Part shown: one piece after another, positions 52,704-60,463 of the stretch
How the letters are laid out: each line of letters starts with the position of its first letter
How positions within the stretch are numbered: the first letter of the stretch is position 1
NCBI RefSeq assembly: GCF_009905725.1
Contig: NZ_JAAAKV010000001.1
Location: forward strand, 124,001-188,000
DNA length: 64,000 nucleotides
From: Emticicia sp. CRIBPO
GTDB lineage: Bacteria; Bacteroidota; Bacteroidia; Cytophagales; Spirosomataceae
Reading direction: 5' to 3'
The notes under the pieces: model-generated
What the model saw: the letters and a program-made list of their open reading frames with translations, nothing else
The model's database searches: none
Told to the model about the DNA's origin: nothing
Position numbers and translations under genes: made by a program

Positions 52704-53804
52704 TCAATAAAGTCCGAATTTTGTTTCGGAAACCATATAATCCACCACCGCTTTCAGGTCATTGGTTTCTTCAAAAACCTTCAGTTGCCTGTCTGCTCCG
52801 GTTCCGTTTCTGAGAATCTCATACACATACTCCACCTCTTTTCTTGAGCCCAGTTCATCCACCACGTCATCAATAAAGACCAGGAGTTCATCCACCAGCT
52901 GGTAGAAAGGCACTTCTTCTTCTTTACCGAAGTCTATCAGGTTGGCTTTTATGCCGTAACGGCCCGCCCGCCATTTGTTTTCGTTGATCAGCACACGTCT
53001 GTATGACCTGAAACTCAGGTTCTGAAGCCTCAGTTTATGTATTTTTGCCACTATGGCCTGCATAATAGCTGCCAGGCAGATAGTTTCATCGGCCCTGAGC
53101 GGCACGTCACAGATCCTGAATTCGATGGTCGGAAAAAACGGGTGAAGACGGATATCCCACCAGATTTTCTTACCGTTATCAATGCAACCGGTTTTAACCA
53201 GCAGGTTGATATAATTGTCATATTCAGAGGCACTGCTGAAGTAATCAGGAATACCGGTCCTCGGGAATTTATCAAAAACCTTCGAGCGATACGAGTTAAA
53301 CCCGGTATTACGTCCGCACCAGAACGGAGAATTGACCGACAGGGCAAAAATGTGAGGCAGGAAATACCTGACCTCATTCATGATTTTGATGGCCTCATTC
53401 CGGTCTTCGATGCCGACGTGCACGTGTAAACCAAAGATAAGGTTACCTCTGGCTACGTCCCTCATTTCGTCAATAAGCTTGTCATACCTGTCGTCAGGGG
53501 TGATCAACTGATTTTGCCAGTCGGAAAAAGGGTGCGTTCCGGCTGCGGCGATGTGCAGATTTTGCTTTGAAGCCAGGTCAAGCAACATTCTTCTGAGATA
53601 AGTCACCTCTTCGCGGGCCTGTTGAATGTTTTCGCAGATGTTGGTTCCCATCTCAACAACCGCCTGGTGCATTTCCTGCTTGATACGCTCCTGAAGAATG
53701 ACCTTACCGCCTTCTACAAGCTGCGACATGTGTGATTTCAGTTCCCGGGTTTCAGGATCAATGGTCTGAAATTCTTCTTCGATCCCTAGTGTAAATAGTC
53801 CCAT
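52704..53804 (-). CDS. carboxylate-amine ligase YbdK/GCS2 family
   Basis: 366 residues, the usual length for YbdK (COG2170). LGIEEEFQTIDPETREL is the Glu-rich metal/ATP start, AAAGTHPFSDWQ and FGLHVHVGIEDRN form the active-site loops, and RLHPFFPTIEFRICDVPL continues it. E. coli YbdK has weak glutamate-cysteine ligase activity. The reaction joins a carboxyl to an amine using ATP. Seven bases separate it from the ATP-grasp gene upstream, and 40 from the amidotransferase downstream. Confidence 0.9.
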   Translation of the reverse strand: MGLFTLGIEEEFQTIDPETRELKSHMSQLVEGGKVILQERIKQEMHQAVVEMGTNICENIQQAREEVTYLRRMLLDLASKQNLHIAAAGTHPFSDWQNQLITPDDRYDKLIDEMRDVARGNLIFGLHVHVGIEDRNEAIKIMNEVRYFLPHIFALSVNSPFWCGRNTGFNSYRSKVFDKFPRTGIPDYFSSASEYDNYINLLVKTGCIDNGKKIWWDIRLHPFFPTIEFRICDVPLRADETICLAAIMQAIVAKIHKLRLQNLSFRSYRRVLINENKWRAGRYGIKANLIDFGKEEEVPFYQLVDELLVFIDDVVDELGSRKEVEYVYEILRNGTGADRQLKVFEETNDLKAVVDYMVSETKFGLY

Positions 53805-53811
53805 AGATTCT

Positions 53812-54879
53812 TTATTTTTTCTTACTTGCTTTCTTCTTTTCCTCCTTCGGAACTTCCTTTTCGGCTTTCACTGATTTCTCAGGCTTTGATTCTTTGGCTG
53901 CTTTTGCCGGTTTCGCGGGCTCAGGACTGATGGCTGCTCCGGCTATAAAAGTACCCCAGGTACAGTTGTTTCTACCATCCACATGGCTCTTGGCTTTCTC
54001 AATGGCAAACTTAGCGGCATGTTCCACAATCCATTCAAAGTTTTCCTGTCCGACAGAATGTACATCTGCATCCGGAGCAGGGTTACAGAAATCAATGGCG
54101 TAAGGAATACCATCCCTGATCGCAAACTCCACAGTGTTAAAGTCATATCCTAAGGCGTGATTCAGTCTCAGAACGTAGTCATGAATAGTCGCCATCAGTT
54201 TCTTATGTGCCTCACCCTGTGTTTTCGGCTGGGTGGCATATCTCAGGTGATGCGGGTTTCTTGGTTCATACGGCATGATATGCACATATTTCCCACCCAG
54301 ACAATAGCATCTGTAATAATCAGTAAACTGTATCTCTTCCTGAAGCAACATCACCAGCTGGCCGGTTTCTTCATGTTTATACCATAAATCATTCGGATCA
54401 TCCACCCTGTAAACGCTTTTCCAGCCACCTCCCGAGTGCGGCTTCATATAGGCAGGGAAACCGATCTTATCAAACATATAACCCCAGTCCATCGGAAATT
54501 TCAGGTTTCTGAACGACTGGTCTGAAGTGTCTGTTGGTCTTTCCTTTGAAGGCAGCAACACGGTGTTGGGTACCGGAACTCCCAGTTTAATGGCCAGGCA
54601 GTTGTTGAAGAATTTCTCATCTGCACTCCACCAGAAAGGGTTATTGATAACTGCCGTGCTGCAAAGGGCGGCATTTTTAAGATACGCCCTGTAAAAAGGA
54701 ACATCCTGTGAAATACGGTCGATGATCACCGCGTAGTCACTCTGAACACCCTGTTCTACCTTATCAATCAATACAGCCTCGCCTACTATATTTTTGCTGT
54801 CACTCAGCTGATTTACCCTGTCAATAAACGCCCATGGAAATGTATTTTCCATTCCGAAAAGAATTCCGATTTTTTTCAT
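53812..54879 (-). CDS. ATP-grasp ligase with Lys-rich tail
   Basis: 355 residues. KIGILFGMENTFPWAFIDRV is the substrate domain; FPAYMKPHSGGGWKSVYRV is the ATP loop with lysine and glycine-rich residues, LLQEEIQFTDYYRCYCLGG follows, and FNTVEFAIRDGIPYAIDFCNPAPDADV carries the Mg-binding acidic residues. The C-terminal 45 residues are Lys/Glu/Ala/Pro-rich and disordered. It resembles D-Ala-D-Ala ligase-like and RimK-like amide ligases. Substrates unknown. Its tail has a composition like that of the KEKE protein 6 kb away, but the two are not otherwise related. Confidence 0.83.
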   Translation of the reverse strand: MKKIGILFGMENTFPWAFIDRVNQLSDSKNIVGEAVLIDKVEQGVQSDYAVIIDRISQDVPFYRAYLKNAALCSTAVINNPFWWSADEKFFNNCLAIKLGVPVPNTVLLPSKERPTDTSDQSFRNLKFPMDWGYMFDKIGFPAYMKPHSGGGWKSVYRVDDPNDLWYKHEETGQLVMLLQEEIQFTDYYRCYCLGGKYVHIMPYEPRNPHHLRYATQPKTQGEAHKKLMATIHDYVLRLNHALGYDFNTVEFAIRDGIPYAIDFCNPAPDADVHSVGQENFEWIVEHAAKFAIEKAKSHVDGRNNCTWGTFIAGAAISPEPAKPAKAAKESKPEKSVKAEKEVPKEEKKKASKKK

Positions 54880-54914
54880 GTGATTAATTTAGAAGATTAA
54901 AGTTATAATTTAGT

Positions 54915-55625
54915 TTAGTTTAAGTAGGCAAGCAGGTACTCGGGAAACATATTGTTCCACAAGGGCCAGTCATGCGGAGCCCATTTCTTTTCATCATACC
55001 AGTGATTGATCTGTTTTTCTCCCAGTAATCTTGACATCCTGATGTTGTCTTCCCTGCAGATGTCCCAGTCGGAAGTGCCCAGCACAATTCTCATATGGTT
55101 GTACTTCCAGGATTCTGCATTGGCCAGAAAATCAACCGGGTTGTTAAAGTAGACATTGTCGTCATAATAACCCTTCATAAAACTCCGGATATCAAATGCC
55201 CCGCTCATGGCAATCAGAAAGTCCGTAACGCCGGGATTTCTGAAAGCGAAATTGGCCGCATGATAAGCTCCGAAACTGCAACCGGCAGTCCCTATCCGGT
55301 GTACATTAGATTCTTTCTGAATCTGGGGGACCAGTTCCTCGATAAGAAACCGTGAATAAAGATTGTAGTTGTGAATTTTCTGGGCAGGAGAAAGATCTTT
55401 GGCATAGAAGGACTGAAAGTCAATGCTGTCAATGTTGTAAGTCTTTACCTTGCCACCGTCAATCCACGGCCTGATAGCTTCTAAAAGACCGGAATCCCTG
55501 TTTTGGAATGCATTACCCATAGAGGTCGGAAACATCAGAATCGGATATCCCCAATGACCGGTAACCAACAGGTCTATCGACCGCCCCATCACATGAGAAT
55601 AAAAATTAATTACATTTTCCTGCAT
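54915..55625 (-). CDS. alpha/beta-hydrolase esterase, first gene of the amidoligase operon
   Basis: 236 residues without a signal peptide. The nucleophile elbow is GCSFGAYHAANF (Ser), the acid is probably in LGTSDWDICRED, and the His is in WAPHDWPLW. This matches the cytoplasmic esterase group COG4947 of the esterase D/PF00756 type. In the operon it could cut or transfer an acyl group on the ligation product. It starts the operon and is divergent from a second esterase of the same superfamily, 21 bases between start codons. Confidence 0.85.
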   Translation of the reverse strand: MQENVINFYSHVMGRSIDLLVTGHWGYPILMFPTSMGNAFQNRDSGLLEAIRPWIDGGKVKTYNIDSIDFQSFYAKDLSPAQKIHNYNLYSRFLIEELVPQIQKESNVHRIGTAGCSFGAYHAANFAFRNPGVTDFLIAMSGAFDIRSFMKGYYDDNVYFNNPVDFLANAESWKYNHMRIVLGTSDWDICREDNIRMSRLLGEKQINHWYDEKKWAPHDWPLWNNMFPEYLLAYLN

Positions 55626-55633
55626 TCTTTATC

Positions 55634-55641
55634 TAATTTTG
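55634..55641 (+). promoter_or_regulatory. candidate promoter -7 box of the secreted esterase
   Basis: TAATTTTG fits TAnnTTTG but lies only five bases before the ATG at 55647, so it would give a leaderless or near-leaderless mRNA unless the real start is downstream. Confidence 0.3.
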
Positions 55642-55646
55642 TGTTA

Positions 55647-56537
55647 ATGAAAAGTTTTATAATTTTAAATAAAAATATCAGTATTAAAAAAGAAAATAAA
55701 TTTATTTATTTTCTGGTAATTATTTTTTCAATGAACATTACTCCTACGAAAGCTCAAACCCAAAATATCGAAACTGTATCCCAAACCATACACTCTGAAG
55801 GTCTCGGCAGAGATTTGAAATTAGACATTTATGTTCCGAAAAACAGCAGATCATCCAGCAAGCTGAAGACCATCTATATGAATGACGGCCAGGACGGTGG
55901 CCAGCTGGAGCTCCCCAAACTCCTGGAAAATTACCCGCATCATGATTTCATCCTGGTAGCAATACACACCAACGAAAACAGGCTCTCAGACTACGGCACC
56001 TCGTATATTCCGGATTACAAAAACAGGGGCGACAAAGCCACGCTTTATATGCAGTTTGTAAAAAATGAGCTGACGCCTTTTATCAGAAAAAATTACCCTT
56101 CCAGTAACAGGCCGGAAGACAACTATTTCTGCGGCTTTTCTTTAGGTGGCCTGTCGGCCATTGATATTGTCTGGGAGAACCCAGGCATATTTTCAAAAGC
56201 AGGGGTTTTCAGCGGGTCGTTCTGGTGGAGAAGCAAAGCTTATGAAGAAGGGTATGACGACGACCAGGACAGGATCATGCACACCAAAATCAGAAATTCT
56301 GCCCACAGAGACGGACTAAGCTTCTGGTTTGAATGCGGCACGGATGACGAGAAAGACGACAGAAATAAAAACGGCATTATTGACTCCATTGACGACACGC
56401 TGGATCTGATCTCTGAACTGAAAAAGATAGGATATCAGAGCAGGCACATCAAATATGTGGAAGTCAAAGGTGGTCAGCATAATTTTGATACCTGGAAAAA
56501 GGTTTTCCCGGAGTTTCTCGACTGGGCACTACAATAA
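55647..56537 (+). CDS. secreted esterase (PF00756 family)
   Basis: 296 residues from the ATG at 55647; a longer frame back to 55503 runs inside the divergent esterase and is rejected. An uncleaved or long signal (KKENKFIYFLVIIFSMNITPTKAQ) precedes the mature domain. YFCGFSLGGLSAIDIVW is the nucleophile elbow (Ser), WFECGTDDEKDDRN includes a probable acid and a Ca-like Asp loop, and VKGGQHNFDTWKKV has the His. Resembles enterochelin-esterase-like and feruloyl-esterase-like hydrolases that act outside the cytoplasm. Followed after 14 bases by an L,D-transpeptidase, likely the same transcript. Confidence 0.85.
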   Translation: MKSFIILNKNISIKKENKFIYFLVIIFSMNITPTKAQTQNIETVSQTIHSEGLGRDLKLDIYVPKNSRSSSKLKTIYMNDGQDGGQLELPKLLENYPHHDFILVAIHTNENRLSDYGTSYIPDYKNRGDKATLYMQFVKNELTPFIRKNYPSSNRPEDNYFCGFSLGGLSAIDIVWENPGIFSKAGVFSGSFWWRSKAYEEGYDDDQDRIMHTKIRNSAHRDGLSFWFECGTDDEKDDRNKNGIIDSIDDTLDLISELKKIGYQSRHIKYVEVKGGQHNFDTWKKVFPEFLDWALQ

Positions 56538-56551
56538 ACAAATGATTTAAA

Positions 56552-57277
56552 ATGAAATACCTGGTACTGATCCTCTTCATCTTCTTTGCAGCCTCTTCTA
56601 TGAATTTTCTCGAAAAACAACTTGAATATCCCAGGGTAAAGGAAGCCAATCAACTAAAAAGAAAAGGCATACAGGACATGCTGAAAGCGATTGCTGTGGA
56701 TGAAGATCATTTTGATATTTTCATCCGGGCTTTTAAACAGGAAAGAAAACTGGAAGTCTGGGTAAAAAACAAAAGCGAAAGGAAATACAAACCGCTTAAG
56801 ACCTACGACTTTTGTCAGACCAGCGGGGTATTGGGACCGAAAAGAAAATCAGGAGACCTGCAGATTCCCGAGGGTTTCTATAAAATAGACCTTTATAACC
56901 CCGAAAGCAGTTACCATTTATCATTCAGAATTAATTATCCCAACGCCTCGGATCTGATCCTGGGAGATCAGGAAAACCCAGGCAACGAAATCTTCATTCA
57001 CGGAGACTGCGTCACTGTGGGCTGTATACCTTTGGGAGACGACCACATCAAAGAATTGTATCTGCTGTCGGTACTTTCGAAAAACGGTAACGGCCAGGCG
57101 AATGTCCATATTTTCCCGGCCTGGATGAAGGGAGAAAATTACGACAAACTAAACGGTCAGAGTCCGGAGCATCTGAAGACATTCTGGGCTACACTCCTGC
57201 CCGGATTTGAATATTTCGAAAAAACCGGCTCCCTTCCTGTGGTTAAAGTAGACAAAAAAGGGAAATATTATCTTTAA
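56552..57277 (+). CDS. L,D-transpeptidase catalytic-domain protein, YafK-like
   Basis: 241 residues with signal/anchor MKYLVLILFIFFAASSMNFLEKQ. The catalytic segment is EIFIHGDCVTVGCIPLGDDH, which gives the conserved His, Ser/Thr-x-G-Cys and Cys nucleophile of the YkuD domain, of the YafK type. E. coli YafK (DpaA) cleaves lipoprotein from peptidoglycan; other members cross-link it. The reaction here is therefore on peptidoglycan at the periplasmic side, but direction cannot be told. It shares a transcript with the esterase upstream and overlaps the converging LuxC gene by four bases. Confidence 0.85.
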   Translation: MKYLVLILFIFFAASSMNFLEKQLEYPRVKEANQLKRKGIQDMLKAIAVDEDHFDIFIRAFKQERKLEVWVKNKSERKYKPLKTYDFCQTSGVLGPKRKSGDLQIPEGFYKIDLYNPESSYHLSFRINYPNASDLILGDQENPGNEIFIHGDCVTVGCIPLGDDHIKELYLLSVLSKNGNGQANVHIFPAWMKGENYDKLNGQSPEHLKTFWATLLPGFEYFEKTGSLPVVKVDKKGKYYL

Positions 57278-58302
57278 GCCAGGTTAAGCAAAAACGCCAT
57301 AGTGTCCACATTGTCTGCAAACTGACCCAGCTCAGGTGACTGGCTCTTGCCAAAACCAACGGCATTCTCAATTTTTACATTTTCTGAAACGATGGCCTGC
57401 AGTTGATCTTTATGCTCCTCCAGGTAGGTATTCAGTTCCGCAGGTGATTCATATTGCTGATAATACAGCACACTGATCGGTGACGACAAACCCTGGTCTT
57501 CTCTCAGCAACAGGAAGCCGTTATCGAGGTGCTGAGCCATATTGACGAGGTAGATGGATTTATTGTAATCATAGTTGTTATTATACTTATGATGCATCCT
57601 GATCGTGTTCCAGTATTCGATAGACTCGTAAAACTTATCAAATGTATAGCCTTTGGGTACAAACAGTTTTGAAACATTCCGGCAGCCCAGTCCGAAATAA
57701 CAGAATATGTCATTACCCAGGTTGCCCAGCTGAATCCTGTCTTCATTTCCGTCAAGAACGGCTATCGATGTCCTGTTGCTCCTGATGATGCTCGGTTTGG
57801 AACTGAAATAATATTCAAAATATCTTGAAGAGTTATTGCTGCCGGTAGCAATAAAGGCATCCGCAGCATTCAGCCGCTCCACTACCTCTACAAAGGCCGA
57901 CATGGCCGGATCTATGCTGATGAGCTCTTCAATTACATAATTCATCAGAACCTCATCTGTAGAACTCGGCTTGAAAAGGGCGATGTTTCCGGAAAGGATC
58001 ACCGTCAGTAAATCATGAAAACCAACCAACGGGATATTTCCAGCCGCTACAATCCCGATTTTTTTCGGAGAATCTGTCTTGAACAGCTCTTCATTATATT
58101 GCTCTAAAAAACTATCCAGTTTTTCCTTGTTCAGAAAATTACGGATGATTTCATTCAACGACATCAATATATTATCCTCTGTAAACCAGGCATTTTTATT
58201 TTTTGCCCTTCTGATCAGGTTGTCGACCTCTTCCGTTCCGATTTTGGCACTTAACCGCTCTCCTAACTGACAAAATATAACTTTTCTTTCTTCCAATTTC
58301 AT
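57274..58302 (-). CDS. acyl-CoA reductase, LuxC family
   Basis: 342 residues from the preferred ATG; the alternative at 58326 adds eight residues. The NAD(P)H site has VAAGNIPLVGFHDLLTVILSGN, FKPSSTDEVLM and ATGSNNSSRYFEYYF, and the acyl-accepting Cys is in YFGLGCRNVSKLFVPKG. LuxC-type enzymes reduce fatty acyl-CoA or acyl-ACP to aldehyde. No luciferase genes are near, so light emission is not implied; in Bacteroidota this gene is often divergent from a dicluster ferredoxin, as here. Confidence 0.88.
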   Translation of the reverse strand: MKLEERKVIFCQLGERLSAKIGTEEVDNLIRRAKNKNAWFTEDNILMSLNEIIRNFLNKEKLDSFLEQYNEELFKTDSPKKIGIVAAGNIPLVGFHDLLTVILSGNIALFKPSSTDEVLMNYVIEELISIDPAMSAFVEVVERLNAADAFIATGSNNSSRYFEYYFSSKPSIIRSNRTSIAVLDGNEDRIQLGNLGNDIFCYFGLGCRNVSKLFVPKGYTFDKFYESIEYWNTIRMHHKYNNNYDYNKSIYLVNMAQHLDNGFLLLREDQGLSSPISVLYYQQYESPAELNTYLEEHKDQLQAIVSENVKIENAVGFGKSQSPELGQFADNVDTMAFLLNLA

Positions 58303-58340
58303 TTTTTCTATATTTACTCCCCTCATTTACAAATTCGATT

Positions 58341-58348
58341 CAAAAATA
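58341..58348 (-). promoter_or_regulatory. candidate promoter -7 box of the acyl-CoA reductase
   Basis: On the minus strand the bases read TATTTTTG, an exact TAnnTTTG match, 15-39 bases before either possible start. Confidence 0.45.
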
Positions 58349-58373
58349 CGAAGGTCTTGAAACTTTGTATACT

Positions 58374-58381
58374 TATATTTG
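58374..58381 (+). promoter_or_regulatory. candidate promoter -7 box of the ferredoxin
   Basis: TATATTTG, exact match, with a TTG at 58357-58359 (14-base spacing, shorter than usual) and 36 bases before the ferredoxin ATG. Confidence 0.5.
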
Positions 58382-58417
58382 TTGAATAATTGTAAAACCA
58401 ACTGATTTTATAGACTA

Positions 58418-58765
58418 ATGGCGATTATAATAACTGATGAATGTATTAATTGTGGAGCGTGTGAACCTGAATGTCCAAACACTGCTATCTATGAAGGTGG
58501 CATAGAATGGACCTGGGGAGGAGGAACGAAATTGACGGAAGTAGATTTTGGAGATGGTACAATTGTGAGTGGCTCTGATGCCATGGACCCTATCTCAAAT
58601 GAATTTTATTATATCGTTAGTGACAAGTGTACCGAATGTGAAGGTTTCCATGAGGAACCCCAGTGTGCGGCGGTTTGTCCTGTTGACTGCTGTGTTCCGG
58701 ATCCGGACAATGTTGAAGATACCGAAACTTTGTTAGCGAAAAAAGCCTGGCTTCACGCTGAATAA
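58418..58765 (+). CDS. dicluster ferredoxin (two [4Fe-4S])
   Basis: 115 residues, YfhL-like. The first cluster motif is [12 protein letters not shown]; the second is [18 protein letters not shown], where an insertion between the second and third cysteine is typical for this ferredoxin group. The two sets together supply eight cluster cysteines. It carries electrons in the cytoplasm; the partner enzyme is unknown. Divergent from the LuxC-type reductase with two facing promoter boxes, so the two may be co-regulated. Followed by a clear terminator. Confidence 0.92.
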   Translation: MAIIITDECINCGACEPECPNTAIYEGGIEWTWGGGTKLTEVDFGDGTIVSGSDAMDPISNEFYYIVSDKCTECEGFHEEPQCAAVCPVDCCVPDPDNVEDTETLLAKKAWLHAE

Positions 58766-58789
58766 AAATATTGAATCTGTATGATTTGG

Positions 58790-58820
58790 AAAAGCCTGGC
58801 TCCTGCCGGGCTTTTTTTTG
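58790..58820 (+). terminator. terminator of the ferredoxin
   Basis: AAGCCTGGC / GCCGGGCTT stem with one G-T pair, TCCT loop and eight T. Confidence 0.88.
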
Positions 58821-59307
58821 TCCTCACCACCCCTTCCGGTCTGTTGAATTTTCTGTCGCAGAAAAGAGCTGGACTACCTTTTTCTTCTGCAGCATTGTTT
58901 CTCTGATTGCGGATGATTACCCGCCCGGGTATTTTCCCTGCATAATCTCCTGATTTAAGGTCCGAAAACCCTCATTTGACGATTTTTTACTGCCAATTCC
59001 CTGCTTTTACTGCAAAATATTATATAGCAAATATTGGTTAAGTCCAAAATCAAAGCCAAATACATTCAAACAATCAACAAAATATAATACTGCATTTTTT
59101 TGATTTCACAGAATCATCTGAATATTCAAACATTTTATATTATTTTTATATTTAATTGAATTTTTAACTACATTTTTAATAAATTTTTATTTTTTTTTAA
59201 TTTTTAGTCATTTTTTTAAGTGATATATTTGGTTTTTTACATTTTGTCATTCACATTTGTATCAAAATGAGTACAATATTTAATCATTACTTAAACCAAA
59301 GATTATT
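58821..59307. other. AT-rich upstream region of the porin gene
   Basis: About 490 bases without a gene. The distal 300 bases are extremely AT-rich with long A and T runs, as expected for a strongly expressed or nucleoid-protein-bound promoter. A TATATTTG box lies at 59224-59231; two TTTG words follow at about 59243 and 59255. No operator or riboswitch was recognised. Confidence 0.5.
59224..59231 (+). promoter_or_regulatory. candidate promoter -7 box of the porin
   Basis: TATATTTG fits TAnnTTTG, 76 bases before the porin ATG. Confidence 0.4.
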
Positions 59308-60417
59308 ATGAAAAAAATGTATTTAACAATTTTAAGTGCCCTTACACTAATTACCGCTAACGCGACGGAAAATCCAACAAAATCTGCTGAAGACCCTAAG
59401 CCCCTTACTTTCTCAGGTTATGTTGACACTTATTATCAGGTAAACTTTAACGGAGTCCGTTCTAACCTTGGAGCTTCAGGATTTGAAAGGATTTTCGATC
59501 AGAATGCCAATTCAATCCAGGTAGGTCTGGCCCAGTTCAAAACCACTTACTCAACCAGCAAAGTGGACGGAGTAATTGACCTGGTATTTGGTAATGCTGC
59601 AGATTTAGGTAACTATGGCAACGTGGCCAGTCCGATCACCGGAAGCACCAGCACCGCCCTTGCTATCAAACAAGCTTACCTTACCTGGAAAGCTACTGAC
59701 AAATTCTCTATCACTGCCGGTCAATTCGGTACTCACGTGGGTTATGAAGTAATTGATGCTTATGTTAATTACAACTATTCATTGTCAAATCTTTTTGGTA
59801 ACGGTCCTTTCTACCACACTGGTGTGAAAGCTACTGTAGCTCCAAGTGACAAATTCTCTTTCACTTTTGGTCTTGCCAACGGTCTTGATACCAAACAGGA
59901 CAACAACAAAGGAAAAGGTATCATCGGTCAGATCTACCTTAAACCAACTGAAAAGTGGAACGTATATCTTAACTACTTCGGTAGCAATGAAGGAACTGAC
60001 GACGACAAATCATTCTATAACATTATTGATTTAACTACCACAATGGCTGTTACTGAGAAATTCAACCTGGGCTTAAACGCTGCCTATGGTACTCAGGATG
60101 GTCTTGGATGGGGTGGTGTGGCCCTTTATGCGAACACTCAGCTATCTGAGAAATTCGGTTTAGGTCTGCGTTACGAACATTTTGATAACAATTCGGCCAT
60201 CAGAGCTTTGCTTAAAGCAGACGGAACCGGAGCGATTGTTGATTCATTTACTTTAACCGGTAATGTAACCATCTCTGAAAACCTGCTTTTCAAGCCTGAA
60301 TTCAGATTTGACGGATACAATAAAGGTAAGGCAGGATCGGAGCAGTTTGTTGATAAAGACGGAAAAGGTAAAGATTCTCAAGCAACCCTTGGTGGAGCCC
60401 TGATATTCTATTTTTAA
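59308..60417 (+). CDS. outer-membrane porin, beta-barrel protein
   Basis: 369 residues with a signal peptide (MKKMYLTILSALTLITANA). The mature protein is a series of amphipathic strands and glycine-rich turns (TFSGYVDTYYQVNFNGV; ITAGQFGTHVGYEVIDA; FTLTGNVTISENLLFKP), ending in the C-terminal aromatic residue of barrel proteins (GGALIFYF). It resembles Bacteroidota OmpL/bbp2-like porins. It is 46 bases upstream of the ammonium transporter on the same strand, so it may be the outer-membrane route for ammonium or small solutes, a guess from position only. Confidence 0.85.
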   Translation: MKKMYLTILSALTLITANATENPTKSAEDPKPLTFSGYVDTYYQVNFNGVRSNLGASGFERIFDQNANSIQVGLAQFKTTYSTSKVDGVIDLVFGNAADLGNYGNVASPITGSTSTALAIKQAYLTWKATDKFSITAGQFGTHVGYEVIDAYVNYNYSLSNLFGNGPFYHTGVKATVAPSDKFSFTFGLANGLDTKQDNNKGKGIIGQIYLKPTEKWNVYLNYFGSNEGTDDDKSFYNIIDLTTTMAVTEKFNLGLNAAYGTQDGLGWGGVALYANTQLSEKFGLGLRYEHFDNNSAIRALLKADGTGAIVDSFTLTGNVTISENLLFKPEFRFDGYNKGKAGSEQFVDKDGKGKDSQATLGGALIFYF

Positions 60418-60463
60418 TAATTAACCCATTTAAATTATTGTACAACAATAAACTCTATTCATC

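Noticed and set aside
49420-55625. N-acetylglutaminylglutamine amide or ectoine biosynthesis.
   Set aside because: The asparagine-synthase-like and GNAT-ATP-grasp fusion of the first, and the ectoine synthase and diaminobutyrate acetyltransferase of the second, are absent.
55503-55646. Longer N-terminus of the secreted esterase.
   Set aside because: It would lie inside the divergent esterase gene and precede the signal peptide; the ATG at 55647 is better.
57274-58765. Bioluminescence (lux) genes.
   Set aside because: Only a LuxC-type reductase is present; luxA, luxB, luxD and luxE are missing, and the family is widespread in non-luminous Bacteroidota.
58771-58953. Small gene after the ferredoxin.
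   Set aside because: It covers the terminator hairpin and has no recognisable features.
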